46,835 nt of DNA. Origin: an uncultured beta proteobacterium (GTDB lineage: Bacteria > Pseudomonadota > Gammaproteobacteria > Burkholderiales > Rhodocyclaceae). The notes beneath the pieces are model-generated. The model worked only from the letters and a program-made list of their open reading frames with translations, was not told the DNA's origin and made no database searches. The stretch lies in the NCBI GenBank assembly GCA_903886975.1, contig CAISOB010000112.1, positions 1 to 46,835 on the forward strand, given 5' to 3'. Positions 1 to 10,520 of this stretch are shown here, piece after piece; the first letter of the stretch is position 1; each line of letters begins with the position of its first letter. The position numbers and the translations under genes are program-made.

Positions 1-1508
<1,508 letters not shown>

Positions 1509-1526
1509 TTAGCTGGCGCTGTGCGC

Positions 1527-1817
1527 TCAGGCTTCGACGACGCCCATGATGTCTTCTTCACGCATGACCAGCAGTTCCTGACCATCGACCTTGACGGTCT
1601 GGCCCGAGTACTTGCCGAACAGGATGCGGTCGCCAACCTTCACGTCGAGCGTGATGTGCTTGCCATTATCATCACGTTTGCCCGGACCTACGGACAGGAC
1701 TTCACCCTGATCGGGTTTCTCGGCGGCGGCATCGGGAATGACGATGCCAGAAGCGGTTTTGCGTTCTTCTTCAAGGCGCTTGACGATCACGCGATCATGT
1801 AAAGGACGGATTTTCAT
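1527..1817 (-). CDS. groS: Co-chaperonin GroES (10 kDa)
   Basis: GroES is the heptameric lid that caps GroEL during ATP-driven folding. The 96-residue product is full length for the family. It starts [14 protein letters not shown], has the mobile-loop region [15 protein letters not shown] (about residues 21-35), the [20 protein letters not shown] stretch, and ends DIMGVVEA, all typical of GroES. The ATG is preceded by CTAGGAGAAACTGC, a good ribosome site. It is the first gene of the groES-groEL operon. The sigma-factor promoter and the HrcA operator both lie upstream of it, so it should be heat-inducible. Confidence 0.98.
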   Translation of the reverse strand: MKIRPLHDRVIVKRLEEERKTASGIVIPDAAAEKPDQGEVLSVGPGKRDDNGKHITLDVKVGDRILFGKYSGQTVKVDGQELLVMREEDIMGVVEA

Positions 1818-1859
1818 GCAGTTTCTCCTAGGGTTTAAGCTGAAATAACGACTAACTGA

Positions 1860-1908
1860 CTAATCACTCTGCCCATCCGAGCAGGACACCCGTCGACCGA
1901 GTGATTAG
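1860..1908 (-). repeat. 10-bp inverted repeat in the groES leader, overlapping the CIRCE arm
   Basis: CTAATCACTC (1860-1869) and GAGTGATTAG (1899-1908) are perfect inverted repeats separated by 29 bases. The right copy overlaps the left CIRCE arm by four bases. With transcription starting near 1924 the leader RNA would hold both arms and could form a 10-bp stem about 43 bases upstream of the groES start codon. The arm resembles a degenerate CIRCE arm. Its function is unknown. Confidence 0.6.
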
Positions 1909-1931
1909 CACTCATGTCCGACGAGTGCTAA
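1905..1931 (-). promoter_or_regulatory. CIRCE operator (HrcA binding site) of groES-groEL
   Basis: The sequence is a perfect TTAGCACTC-N9-GAGTGCTAA inverted repeat, which is the exact CIRCE consensus. CIRCE is bound by the heat-shock repressor HrcA. It begins directly at the -10 element of the predicted promoter and covers the expected transcription start (about 1924), so bound HrcA would block initiation. The hrcA gene itself is not in the window. Confidence 0.97.
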
Positions 1932-1960
1932 TAATAGGGGCGAGTGGGCTAAATTTCAAG
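1931..1960 (-). promoter_or_regulatory. Overlapping sigma70-type and sigma32-type promoter of groES-groEL
   Basis: On the minus strand TTGAAA (1954-1959) and TATTAT (1931-1936) are 17 bp apart, which is a near-consensus sigma70 promoter. The same bases also read CTTGAA (1955-1960), 14 bp, then CCCCTATTAT (1931-1940), which fits the sigma32 pattern CTTGAA-N13 to 16-CCCCATnT. The two readings share the same DNA and the CIRCE operator adjoins the -10. Sigma32 use is inferred from the motif only. Confidence 0.8.
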
Positions 1961-2037
1961 GCGCAAGGTGGCTCCACCTGCGAATAAATGTCCTTGAATG
2001 CGTAAAGTCCCTGGGAAATGCCGCGCCAATACAAGCG

Positions 2038-2065
2038 CTGTTCGGCGCCGAGGATCATTTATACT
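2038..2065 (+). promoter_or_regulatory. Candidate promoter of dacB
   Basis: TATACT (2060-2065) is a good -10 hexamer 46 bases upstream of the dacB start codon. The best-placed -35, CTGTTC (2038-2043) with a 16-bp spacer, is poor. This is a weak call based on the -10 alone. Confidence 0.35.
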
Positions 2066-2111
2066 CGCTGGCAGATGACCAATTATCCTTGATCGACAAG
2101 GCAGCCACGCC

Positions 2112-3539
2112 ATGCCTCCACTTTCCGAGCCCCGTCAGCGACCGCGCAGTGTCTGGCTACTGGGCGCCCTGACGGCGCTGCTGCTGGCGTCGTTTGGCGT
2201 CCTCGGCGCCGAGTTGCCGCCTTCGGTGACCCTCGCGCTCAAGGAGGCCGGGATTCCGCTGCGCAGCGTCGCCGTCGTCGTGCAGGGCGTCGAGGCGCAG
2301 CAGGCGCTGGTCCGGCACAACGCCCAGCAGGCGATGAATCCGGCGTCGGTGATGAAGCTCGTCACGACTTATGCGGCGCTCGAGCTGCTCACCCCGGCTT
2401 ACACCTGGAACACCGAGGCGCTGTCCGAAGCGGCGCCGGTCAATGGTCAGCTTGCCGGCAACCTTTATCTGCGCGGCAGCGGCGATCCGCGCCTGGCGCT
2501 TGAGCAGTTCTGGCTGCTGTTGCGCCAGCTGCGCGCACGCGGCGTCGCGGACATCGGTGGCGATCTGGTCGTCGACCGCAGCGCCTTTGCTTTGCCGCCG
2601 CACGACCCGGCTGAATTCGACAACGAGCCGCTGCGCCCCTACAACGCCGGTCCCGATGCGCTGCTGGTCAATCTGAAAAGCATACGGCTGACGCTGCGCG
2701 CGGCAAGCGGCGAACGCGCGGTCAGCGTGATCAGCGAGACGCCCAGCGAAGGATTGCGCGTCACCAACCACCTGAGGCTGAGCGACGAGAGCTGCGGCGA
2801 CTGGCGCGAGAAGCTCAAGGTCGCGGTGAGCGATGGCGCCATCGAACTGCAGGGAAATTTCCCGGCGGCGTGCGGCGAGAAGGCGCTGAACCTTTCGCCA
2901 TGGCCGGCCAACGTGCAGGTCGAGCAGCTTTTCCGCGCCCTCTGGCGCGAACTCGGCGGCACGCTAAGCGGCACGCTGCGCGAAGGAGCGACCCCGGCCG
3001 CCGCTCGCCCGCTTGCCGTGCAGGAGTCGCCGGCGCTCGGCGAGGTGATCCGCGAAATCAACAAGTACAGCAACAACGTGATGGCCCGTCAGTTGTTCCT
3101 GACGCTGGCCGCCGAACGCCCGGCGACGCCCGAGGGGGCGCGCCGGCGCGTCAAGGCGTGGCTCGCCGACAAGGGATTGAACCTGCCCGGACTCGTGCTC
3201 GACAACGGCTCGGGCCTGTCGCGCAGCGAGCGCATCTCGGCCGACGGCCTCGCCCAATTGCTGCTCGCCGCGTGGAAAAGCCCGGTGATGCCCGAATTGA
3301 TGTCTTCGCTGCCGCTCGCCGGAATCGACGGCACGCTGAAGAAGCGGCTCGGCGAGAGCGCAACGGTCGGGCGCGCCCATTTGAAAACCGGTTATCTCGA
3401 GGGCGTGCGCGCGATTGCCGGCTATGTGCTCGACAGCAATGACAAGCGCTGGGTGGTGGTCTTCCTGATCAACGACCCGAAGTCGCGGCTCGGCAAACCG
3501 GCGATGGACGAGCTGCTGCGCTGGGTGGCGGAAAAGTGA
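2112..3539 (+). CDS. dacB: D-alanyl-D-alanine carboxypeptidase/endopeptidase (PBP4 family)
   Basis: This is a class C penicillin-binding protein that trims or cleaves peptidoglycan peptide cross-links in the periplasm. The 475-residue product is normal for DacB. A hydrophobic signal segment lies at about residues 14-33 and cleavage is likely after VLGA. All three serine-peptidase motifs are visible: SVMK (Ser79, Lys82), SNN (residues 320-322) and KTG (425-427). The long stretch between the first two motifs is the domain insertion typical of PBP4. The ATG is preceded by AAGGCAG. It stands alone on the plus strand, divergent from groES and convergent with the GGDEF-EAL gene. Confidence 0.95.
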   Translation: MPPLSEPRQRPRSVWLLGALTALLLASFGVLGAELPPSVTLALKEAGIPLRSVAVVVQGVEAQQALVRHNAQQAMNPASVMKLVTTYAALELLTPAYTWNTEALSEAAPVNGQLAGNLYLRGSGDPRLALEQFWLLLRQLRARGVADIGGDLVVDRSAFALPPHDPAEFDNEPLRPYNAGPDALLVNLKSIRLTLRAASGERAVSVISETPSEGLRVTNHLRLSDESCGDWREKLKVAVSDGAIELQGNFPAACGEKALNLSPWPANVQVEQLFRALWRELGGTLSGTLREGATPAAARPLAVQESPALGEVIREINKYSNNVMARQLFLTLAAERPATPEGARRRVKAWLADKGLNLPGLVLDNGSGLSRSERISADGLAQLLLAAWKSPVMPELMSSLPLAGIDGTLKKRLGESATVGRAHLKTGYLEGVRAIAGYVLDSNDKRWVVVFLINDPKSRLGKPAMDELLRWVAEK

Positions 3540-3560
3540 CGGCCCGCCACGCATCGAGCC

Positions 3561-3625
3561 GTCACACCGGCGAACGCCGGTGTCCAGTGCATGATTCTCT
3601 GGATTCCGGCTTTCGCCGGAATGAC
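3561..3625. repeat. Twin-hairpin intergenic repeat (REP-like)
   Basis: Two 27-base units face each other. The unit at 3561-3587 has a 9-bp stem (ACACCGGCG/CGCCGGTGT). The unit at 3599-3625 has an 8-bp stem (ATTCCGGC/GCCGGAAT). Reverse-complemented, the second unit matches the first at most positions (GTCA, CCGGCGAA, GCCGG and TCCAG shared). It sits between the convergent 3' ends of dacB and the GGDEF-EAL gene, where it may stop transcription from both sides. The core ATTCCGGCnnnnGCCGGAAT resembles a dispersed repeat seen in many proteobacteria; copy number here cannot be judged from one window. Confidence 0.75.
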
Positions 3626-3644
3626 GAACGAATTTGAACGGCGC

Positions 3645-6600
3645 CTAAGTGCTTGCCTCCACTGCTTTGTCAGAGACGATTCTATTAGCATAGTTGGCGA
3701 CGTAGGCCTCGAACTCGCTTGCCGGCATCGGCCGGGCGAAGAAGTACCCCTGCACTTCATCGCAGCCTTTGCGGCGCAACAAGGCCAGCTGTTCGCTCGT
3801 CTCGACGCCCTCGGCGATCGTCTGCAGACCGAGGCTCGCCGACAGGCCGATGATCGCGTCGACGATCGCCTCGTCTTCGGGATTGCTCGAGATATCGCGA
3901 ACGAAGGACTGGTCGATCTTGAGCTTGTACACCTTGAAGCGCTTGAGGTAGGACAGCGAGGAATAACCGGTGCCGAAATCGTCGATCGACATGCGGATTC
4001 CGCGCGCGTGCAATTCGTCCATGACGGCGATCGCGGCGAGCGGATTTTCCATCGCGACCCCTTCGGTCAACTCAAGCTCGAGACATTGCGGCGGCAACTT
4101 GAATTCGTCGAGGACGCCCGAGACCAGCTCGGGCAGATTGGCCTGGCGGAATTGCACGGCCGAGAGATTGACGGCCATCACCATGTTCGCCACGCCGGCG
4201 TCCAGCCACGCCTTCATCTGGCGCACCGCGGTGCGCAAGACCCAAAGCCCGATCGGCAGGATCAGGCCGCTGTCCTCGGCAACCGGGATGAAATCGCTGG
4301 GCGCGACCCAGCCGAGATCCGGATGATACCAGCGCACCAACGCTTCGGCTCCGATGATATTGTCATGGCTGAGCGAAATCTGCGGCTGGTAATGCAACTG
4401 CAGCTGGTCGAGTTCGACGGCGCGGCGCAAGATATTTTCCAGTTGCAGCGTCCGGTCCGAACGTTCCTGCATTTCGCGCGTGAAGAAGCGGAAGGAATTG
4501 CGCCCGCTGTGCTTGGCCTGATACATCGCCGCGTCGGCGCGCATCGACAGCTCTTCGTAGCTTTCTCCATCGGCCGGATACATGGCGATACCCAGCGAAG
4601 GCGTGATCGTCAGTTCGTGCTGTTCGATCAGGTACGGGGTCGACACGGTCTTGAGCAGTTTCTCGGCGACGTGGGCGACGCCGTCGGCGTTGGCGCCGGG
4701 CAAGACCAGAATGAATTCGTCACCGCCCAGGCGCGATACGGTGTCCTCTTCGCGCAAGGCCGAGCGCAGGCGTTCTGCAACCTGGATGAGCAACTCGTCG
4801 CCGATGCGATGGCCGAGCGAATCGTTGACGTTTTTGAAGCGGTCAAGATCGAGGAAGACCAGCCCGAGGGTTTCGCGATTTCGTTCCACCCGGCTCAGGG
4901 CCTGGCCGACCCGGTCGGCGAGCAGGCTGCGGTTGGGCAGGCCGGTGAGCGCGTCAAAGTGCGCGAGGTACTGAATGCGCTCTTCATTGGCCTTGTGTTC
5001 CGAAATATCGCTGAAGATTCCGACATAGTGCGTCACCGCGCCGCTCGCATCGAGCACCTGACTGATCGACACGAGCTCCGGATATATATCGCCGTTCTTG
5101 CGCCGGTTCCACATTTCGCCGTACCAGTGGCCGCCGCTATGCACTGTCGCCCACATCGCCTCGTAGAAATGCGCATCGTGATATCCCGAGGAGAGCATGC
5201 GCGGATTCTGGTTGATGGCTTCGCCCGCGCTGTATCCGGTGATGTTGCTGAAGGCCTGATTGACCATCAGGATGTTGCGCGCCGCATCGGTGATGATGAT
5301 GCCTTCGGCGCTCTGCTCGAAGACCTTGGCCGCCAGCTTGAGTTTCTCTTCGGACTGCAGGCGCTCGGTAAGATCGGTCAGGATGCAGTGGGCTCGCAGG
5401 AAACTGCCATCCGGATCGTGAGCGATCTGCCCGTTGAGCATCAGCAAGCGCAGCGAACCGTCCTTCTGCACGAACTGGAAAAGTACGCCATTGACGCGTC
5501 CGCGCTGCTGGAAGCGCGGGAATTCGTCCTGCAGCGTGGCGATCGAAGCTTCCGTCAGGAAATCGCCGAGGAAGCGTCCGACGACTTCGTCACGCGAGCG
5601 CCCGAGCAATGCCAGCCACGCTTCGTTCACTTCGAGGATTCTTCCTTCGATATCGAGCGACTGATAAGCCAGCGGCGCTTTTTCGTAAAGATCGCGGAAA
5701 CGGCTTTCACTCTCGCGTAGCGCGACTTCCGTCTGCTGACGCTCGGCCTCCCTAGCGAAAGCGCCGAGCGCGTAGCTGATGTCCGCCGCCATCTCGCCGA
5801 GCAGCGTGCAGACCTCTTCGTCGAAGGCATTGACCACACCGGCATTGAGTACGAGCACCCCGTACACCTGTTCACCCCGCATCAAGGGCAATGCGCCCAC
5901 CGCCTTCCAGCCGAGCGATTCGGCCACGTTATGCCAGACCTGAGCGCGGGCATCGTTGATGTAGTCCTGAATCCAGACCGGCTGGCGTGCGCGAATGGCG
6001 CTGCCGACCGCGCCCTTCCCGTAGGGGCTTTCGGCGTCGGCGTTCACCTCAGAGGTCCCCAGGTAATTCGTCACATCCCTGTAACTGGCGACCGGTCGCA
6101 CACGCAGCGTGTCCGGTTCGAAGATGCCGACCCAGGCCAGCGTCATGCCGCCGATCTGCACGGCGATGCGACAGATCTGCGGAAACAGCTCGGCCTCGCT
6201 CGAGCAGCGTACGATGGCCTGGTTGCAGTCGGTCAGGGCGGCATGCATCTGGGTCAAGCGCCGGATCTTCGCTTCCGCCTGTTTGCGCTCGCTGACATCC
6301 TGCGTCGTGGCGAACATGTACTGGACGCTGCCATCGGCAGCGCGCAAACATTTGACGTCGATCGTCGCGTATACCGTCGAGCCGTCCTTGCGGATGAACC
6401 GCTTGTCGAGCACATAGCCCTCCGACTCGCCGCGCATGACGCGGTCGAACTCGGCGATATTCGCCGCCCGGTCGTCCGGGTGGGTCATCTCCACCCAGCT
6501 GACCGTGGCCATTTCCTCGCGCGAATAGCCGAGGATTTCGCACAGACGGTCGTTGAACCTCAGCCAGTGCTTGGTCTTCGGTGAACTGATGGCGATGCCG

Positions 6601-7898
6601 ATGAACGGCAAGTCATAAAACTGCCGCACCAGGCTGTCGGCCTGCAACGCCATCTCGAGCTTCATGGCACGCGCGCTTTGCCGCCAGAACAAGAGTACCA
6701 GCGCGCTCAGCGTGGCAATCGACAAGAGGGCGATCAGGCTGACCCAGAACGCGAGCGTGCGCAGCGGCGCCATGACCTCGTCGCGATCGAGTTTACTGAC
6801 GATCACCCAGTCGGTGCCGGCCACCGGCTGAAAAGCTGCGAGGACGGGCACGCCGCGGTAATCGGGCCCGGCGATGGTTCCCGGCTTGCCGCTGTTGACC
6901 GCGGCAACGGCCGGCATGTCCGTTCGCGTCATCGGCAGGCGAAGCGATACGCCGGAGTCCGGTCGATGGCGCAGCGCGTTGATGAAGACGACCGCATCGC
7001 CGTCGCGGCGCAGCAGGAGCGTTTCGCCGCTGGCGCTCGCCGTCGGCCAATGCCGAATGTAAGGAAAGAGAAAGCGTTCGGGCGAAACGCGCAGGATCAC
7101 CGCACCCACCGCCTGTTGCCAGCCTTTCTCGAACTTGAGCAAAGGTACGACCAAGTCGAAATGCGATTCGCCCTGCGCATCCGCGACGATTTCCCCTTTC
7201 TGCGTCCGGTCGGTGGCCAGCGCCTTGGGCAGCATCGCCAGGGTCGGCGGCGGCAATTGCGATAGTCGGCCCAGGCTGATCAGCGGCCGTCCCAGCGCAT
7301 CAACCAGAATGGCATCGTCATAATGAAGCGCGGCCATGGTTTCGCCGAGCCGCATCCGCAGCTCGGCGCGTACCCGGCCGCCGCCGGCCCGCCGCAATAT
7401 CTCCACCTTGCGGATGAAATCGCGGCTGGACATGATGACTGTGCCGTCGTCGTAGCGTTCGTCGAGCCAGTTTTCGATCTGGTTGGTCTTGAGCTCGGCG
7501 ATGGCTTCGAGGTTGGCGAAGGCTTCGCGCTCGATCTGCGGGCCGTGCACCTCGATGACCAGCAGGCCGGCAAGCGGCACCAGCGATATCAGGACAATCA
7601 GGACCAAGGCCTGCCAGCGGCGCTTCCGGCGCCGTGGCGTTTCGTGGCCGGCCGGCGCTGGCGCACTGGCGGGGAAAGGCTCGCGCCAATGCCTGAGCAG
7701 CAGATAGAGCAGGCCGCTGGTCACAGCGACGAACAACAGACCCTTGCCCAATTCGACCCGTTCGCGCCAAACCGGATCCTCGATTTTGAGGGTCAGCAGC
7801 GCGCCGGACGCTAGGATCCACAATGCTGCGAAAGCAGCGTAAAGCGCGGCCAGGCCGGCGGGAGTCAGCCGCCAGATCCGGGAAAGAGGCTGGGTCAT
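3645..7898 (-). CDS. Membrane-bound sensor diguanylate cyclase/phosphodiesterase (PAS-GAF-PAS-PAS-GGDEF-EAL)
   Basis: The predicted role is making or breaking cyclic di-GMP in response to a periplasmic or internal signal. From the ATG at 7898 the product has about 1417 residues. It has three hydrophobic segments in the first 120 residues, an extracytoplasmic sensor region, another membrane segment near residue 390, a PAS domain, a GAF domain, two more PAS domains, then GGDEF and EAL. The cyclase motif is an intact GGDEF with an upstream inhibitory RxxD site (REED, five residues before). The EAL part has EALVRW, DDFGTGYSSL and EGVET, so both activities could be live. I chose 7898 because GAAGAGG lies just upstream. 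A longer frame from a TTG at 7958 has no such support. Which activity dominates cannot be told from sequence. Confidence 0.93.
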   Translation of the reverse strand: MTQPLSRIWRLTPAGLAALYAAFAALWILASGALLTLKIEDPVWRERVELGKGLLFVAVTSGLLYLLLRHWREPFPASAPAPAGHETPRRRKRRWQALVLIVLISLVPLAGLLVIEVHGPQIEREAFANLEAIAELKTNQIENWLDERYDDGTVIMSSRDFIRKVEILRRAGGGRVRAELRMRLGETMAALHYDDAILVDALGRPLISLGRLSQLPPPTLAMLPKALATDRTQKGEIVADAQGESHFDLVVPLLKFEKGWQQAVGAVILRVSPERFLFPYIRHWPTASASGETLLLRRDGDAVVFINALRHRPDSGVSLRLPMTRTDMPAVAAVNSGKPGTIAGPDYRGVPVLAAFQPVAGTDWVIVSKLDRDEVMAPLRTLAFWVSLIALLSIATLSALVLLFWRQSARAMKLEMALQADSLVRQFYDLPFIGIAISSPKTKHWLRFNDRLCEILGYSREEMATVSWVEMTHPDDRAANIAEFDRVMRGESEGYVLDKRFIRKDGSTVYATIDVKCLRAADGSVQYMFATTQDVSERKQAEAKIRRLTQMHAALTDCNQAIVRCSSEAELFPQICRIAVQIGGMTLAWVGIFEPDTLRVRPVASYRDVTNYLGTSEVNADAESPYGKGAVGSAIRARQPVWIQDYINDARAQVWHNVAESLGWKAVGALPLMRGEQVYGVLVLNAGVVNAFDEEVCTLLGEMAADISYALGAFAREAERQQTEVALRESESRFRDLYEKAPLAYQSLDIEGRILEVNEAWLALLGRSRDEVVGRFLGDFLTEASIATLQDEFPRFQQRGRVNGVLFQFVQKDGSLRLLMLNGQIAHDPDGSFLRAHCILTDLTERLQSEEKLKLAAKVFEQSAEGIIITDAARNILMVNQAFSNITGYSAGEAINQNPRMLSSGYHDAHFYEAMWATVHSGGHWYGEMWNRRKNGDIYPELVSISQVLDASGAVTHYVGIFSDISEHKANEERIQYLAHFDALTGLPNRSLLADRVGQALSRVERNRETLGLVFLDLDRFKNVNDSLGHRIGDELLIQVAERLRSALREEDTVSRLGGDEFILVLPGANADGVAHVAEKLLKTVSTPYLIEQHELTITPSLGIAMYPADGESYEELSMRADAAMYQAKHSGRNSFRFFTREMQERSDRTLQLENILRRAVELDQLQLHYQPQISLSHDNIIGAEALVRWYHPDLGWVAPSDFIPVAEDSGLILPIGLWVLRTAVRQMKAWLDAGVANMVMAVNLSAVQFRQANLPELVSGVLDEFKLPPQCLELELTEGVAMENPLAAIAVMDELHARGIRMSIDDFGTGYSSLSYLKRFKVYKLKIDQSFVRDISSNPEDEAIVDAIIGLSASLGLQTIAEGVETSEQLALLRRKGCDEVQGYFFARPMPASEFEAYVANYANRIVSDKAVEAST

Positions 7899-7986
7899 CG
7901 CCACCCTCTTCGGCTGTTGCTGATATCCATCGTATGTTGAAGCCCGTTTGCCCCGCAAAGAGTCTTCCGGATCGCCGCCGGACAGC

Positions 7987-9462
7987 TCATAGCCCCAAGT
8001 CTTTCCACAGCGCGTCGACGCGCGTTTTTACCGCGGCATCCATGGCGATCGGCGTGCCCCAGGTGCGGCTGGTTTCACCCGGCCACTTGCTGGTCGCGTC
8101 GATGCCCATCTTGCTGCCCAGGCCGCTGACCGGGCTCGCGAAATCGAGGTAGTCGATCGGCGTGTTCTCGGCGATCAGCGTATCGCGCGCCGCATCGACG
8201 CGGGTGGTCATCGCCCAGATGACTTCCTTCCAGTCGCGGATATCGACGTCGTCATCGACGACGATGATGAACTTGGTGTACATGAACTGGCGCAGGAAGC
8301 TCCAGATGCCGAACATCACGCGCTTGGCGTGGCCGGGATACTGCTTGCGAATGCTCACCGTCGCCAGGCGATACGAACAGCCTTCGGGCGGCAGGTAAAA
8401 ATCGACGATCTCGGGGAACTGCTTTTGCAGCAGCGGCACGAAGACTTCGTTCAGCGCGACGCCGAGCATCGCCGGCTCGTCCGGTGGCTTGCCGGTGTAA
8501 GTGCTGTGGTAGATCGGATTCTTGCGCATCGTGATGCGCTCGATGGTAAACACCGGGAATTGCGCCTGCTCGTTGTAATAGCCGGTGTGATCGCCGAACG
8601 GACCTTCGATGGCGGTTTCGGCCGGGTCGATGAAACCTTCGAGAACGATCTCGGCCGAAGCGGGCACCTGCAAGTCGGAGCCGATGCACTTGACAACTTC
8701 GCTCTTGCCACCGCGCAAGAGGCCCGCGAACTGGTATTCGGAGAGGCTGTCGGGCACCGGCGTCACCGCCGCCAGGATGGTCGCCGGGTCGGCGCCGAGC
8801 GCGACGGCGACAGGGAATAGCTGCCCCGGATTTTGCAGGCAGTGATCGCGGAAATCGAGCGCGCCGCCGCGCTGCGCCAGCCAGCGCATGATCACCTTGT
8901 TCGGCGCGATGACCTGCTGCCGGTAAATGCCGAGGTTCTGCCGCGCCTTGTGCGGCCCGCGCGTCACGGTCAGCCCCCAGGTGATCAGCGGCGCGACATC
9001 GCCCGGCCAGCAGTGCTGGATCGGCAGGCGCGACAGATCAACATCCTGGCCTTCCCAAACGATTTCCTGGCACGGCGCCGACGTCACGATTTTCGGCGCC
9101 ATGTTGAGTACCTGCTTCAGGATCGGCAGCTTGTCCCAGGCGTCCTTCAGGCCCCTGGGCGGCTCGGGCTCCTTGAGGTAGGCGAGCAGCTTGCCGACTT
9201 CGCGCAGCGCGCTGACCGATTCCTGCCCCATGCCGAGCGCAACGCGGCGCGGCGTACCGAAGAGGTTGCCGAGCACCGGCATCGAGTGTGGACCAACCGC
9301 GCCCTTCGGATGCTCGAACAGGATCGCCGGGCCGCCGGCGCGCAGGACGCGATCGCAGATCTCGGTCATCTCGAAGCGCGTGTCGATTTCGACGGCAATG
9401 CGCTTGAGTTCGCCCATGCTTTCGAGTTGTGCGATGAAATCGCGCAGGTCGTGGTAGTTCAT
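7987..9462 (-). CDS. ubiD: 4-hydroxy-3-polyprenylbenzoate decarboxylase UbiD
   Basis: UbiD removes the carboxyl group from prenylated 4-hydroxybenzoate in ubiquinone synthesis, using prenylated FMN supplied by UbiX. The 491-residue length is normal. The sequence is clearly UbiD throughout: [14 protein letters not shown] at the start, [15 protein letters not shown], the [10 protein letters not shown] cofactor-region stretch, [11 protein letters not shown], and the [15 protein letters not shown] stretch near the C-terminus. It starts 13 bases after the ubiA stop codon, so the two look co-transcribed with ubiA first. ubiX is not in the window. Confidence 0.97.
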   Translation of the reverse strand: MNYHDLRDFIAQLESMGELKRIAVEIDTRFEMTEICDRVLRAGGPAILFEHPKGAVGPHSMPVLGNLFGTPRRVALGMGQESVSALREVGKLLAYLKEPEPPRGLKDAWDKLPILKQVLNMAPKIVTSAPCQEIVWEGQDVDLSRLPIQHCWPGDVAPLITWGLTVTRGPHKARQNLGIYRQQVIAPNKVIMRWLAQRGGALDFRDHCLQNPGQLFPVAVALGADPATILAAVTPVPDSLSEYQFAGLLRGGKSEVVKCIGSDLQVPASAEIVLEGFIDPAETAIEGPFGDHTGYYNEQAQFPVFTIERITMRKNPIYHSTYTGKPPDEPAMLGVALNEVFVPLLQKQFPEIVDFYLPPEGCSYRLATVSIRKQYPGHAKRVMFGIWSFLRQFMYTKFIIVVDDDVDIRDWKEVIWAMTTRVDAARDTLIAENTPIDYLDFASPVSGLGSKMGIDATSKWPGETSRTWGTPIAMDAAVKTRVDALWKDLGL

Positions 9463-9475
9463 CGTTGAGTACTTT

Positions 9476-10357
9476 TCAATTTTGATGCAGGTAATCGAGC
9501 ACGATGCCGGCGAAGACCGCGGCGCCGAACCAGTTGTTATGCAGGAAGGCCTTGAAACAGCGCGCCGGTTCGCGCTGGCGGATCAGCGTGTAGTGATAGA
9601 TGGCGACCGCCGCCGCGGCGGCGAGGCCGGCGTAGAACACCCCGCCGCGCTGGAGCAGATGGCCGACCCAGGCAATCAGCGCCAGCGTTACGGCATAGCA
9701 GAGCATCACCACGGCGACCTCGAAGCGGCCGAAGGTGATCGCCGAAGTCTTGATGCCGATCTTGAGATCGTCAGCGCGATCGACCATCGCATATTCGGTG
9801 TCGTAGGCCATCGCCCAGAAAATGTTGGCGAGCAGCAAGAGCCAGCCGACGCGCGGAATCATGTCGAGCTGCGCGACGTAGGCCATCGGAATGCCGAAGC
9901 CGAACGCGATGCCGAGATAGGCCTGCGGCACGGCGAAGAAGCGCTTGGTCAGCGGATAGGTCGCAGCGAGGAACAGGGCGACGACCGACCAGCCGATCAG
10001 GTGCCAGCTGCGAAACGGCAGAATCAGGACGAAGGCGAAGAGCACCAGCGCGGCTGCCAGAATCAGCGCTTCCTTGATCGTCGCTTCGCCGGTGGCCAGC
10101 GGCCGCGCGCGGGTGCGCGCCACCTGCGAATCGAAGTCGCGGTCGGCGATGTCGTTCATCACGCAGCCGGCCGAGCGCATCAGCACCGTGCCGAGAACGA
10201 AAATCCACACCACGCGCCAGTCCGGCGTTCCGTACGCGGAAAACCACAGCGCCCAGAGCGTCGGCCAAAGCAGCAGCAGAATGCCGATCGGCTTGTCGAG
10301 CCGCATCAGCCTTTCGTAGAGATCGATCTTTTCGCTTATTCTTTTGCTATTCGCCAC
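9476..10357 (-). CDS. ubiA: 4-hydroxybenzoate polyprenyltransferase UbiA
   Basis: This integral membrane enzyme attaches the polyprenyl tail to 4-hydroxybenzoate, the first membrane step of ubiquinone synthesis. The 293-residue product has eight or nine hydrophobic segments. Both aspartate-rich prenyl-diphosphate motifs are present: NDIADRDFD (residues about 69-77) and [13 protein letters not shown] (about 192-204). The frame opens with GTG at 10357 without a strong ribosome site. An ATG at residue 18 (MRLDKPIG) is a possible alternative. Downstream ubiD is 13 bases away. Confidence 0.97.
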   Translation of the reverse strand: MANSKRISEKIDLYERLMRLDKPIGILLLLWPTLWALWFSAYGTPDWRVVWIFVLGTVLMRSAGCVMNDIADRDFDSQVARTRARPLATGEATIKEALILAAALVLFAFVLILPFRSWHLIGWSVVALFLAATYPLTKRFFAVPQAYLGIAFGFGIPMAYVAQLDMIPRVGWLLLLANIFWAMAYDTEYAMVDRADDLKIGIKTSAITFGRFEVAVVMLCYAVTLALIAWVGHLLQRGGVFYAGLAAAAAVAIYHYTLIRQREPARCFKAFLHNNWFGAAVFAGIVLDYLHQN

Positions 10358-10386
10358 AAGGGGTCGCAGTGGTCAGGTCCGAGAAA

Positions 10387-10401
10387 TGCCATAGTATGGC
10401 A
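10387..10401. repeat. 15-bp palindrome upstream of ubiA
   Basis: TGCCATA-G-TATGGCA is a perfect inverted repeat with a one-base centre, 29 bases upstream of the ubiA start codon, in the 163-base gap between ubiA and gabT. It could be an operator for ubiA, or chance. The rest of the gap shows no clear promoter or terminator. Confidence 0.35.
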
Positions 10402-10520
10402 ATAGTGGGTAAAAGACGCGAGCCCTCTGCAACCCCCGCGGCAATTCCCCACTCGACCTACGGCCTGGGTAGATGCCCCACGGGCCTTGTGTCTCCCAGC
10501 TATGCGGTCGTGAGCCGCGC

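Noticed and set aside
3591..5720. 709-residue plus-strand frame opposite the GGDEF-EAL gene
   Set aside because: Antisense shadow: the minus-strand frame carries intact GGDEF and EAL motifs, and the plus-strand frame begins inside a repeat with no ribosome site.
7899..7958. N-terminal extension of the GGDEF-EAL protein from a TTG
   Set aside because: Lacks a ribosome site, whereas the ATG at 7898 has GAAGAGG just upstream and opens directly into the membrane segment.
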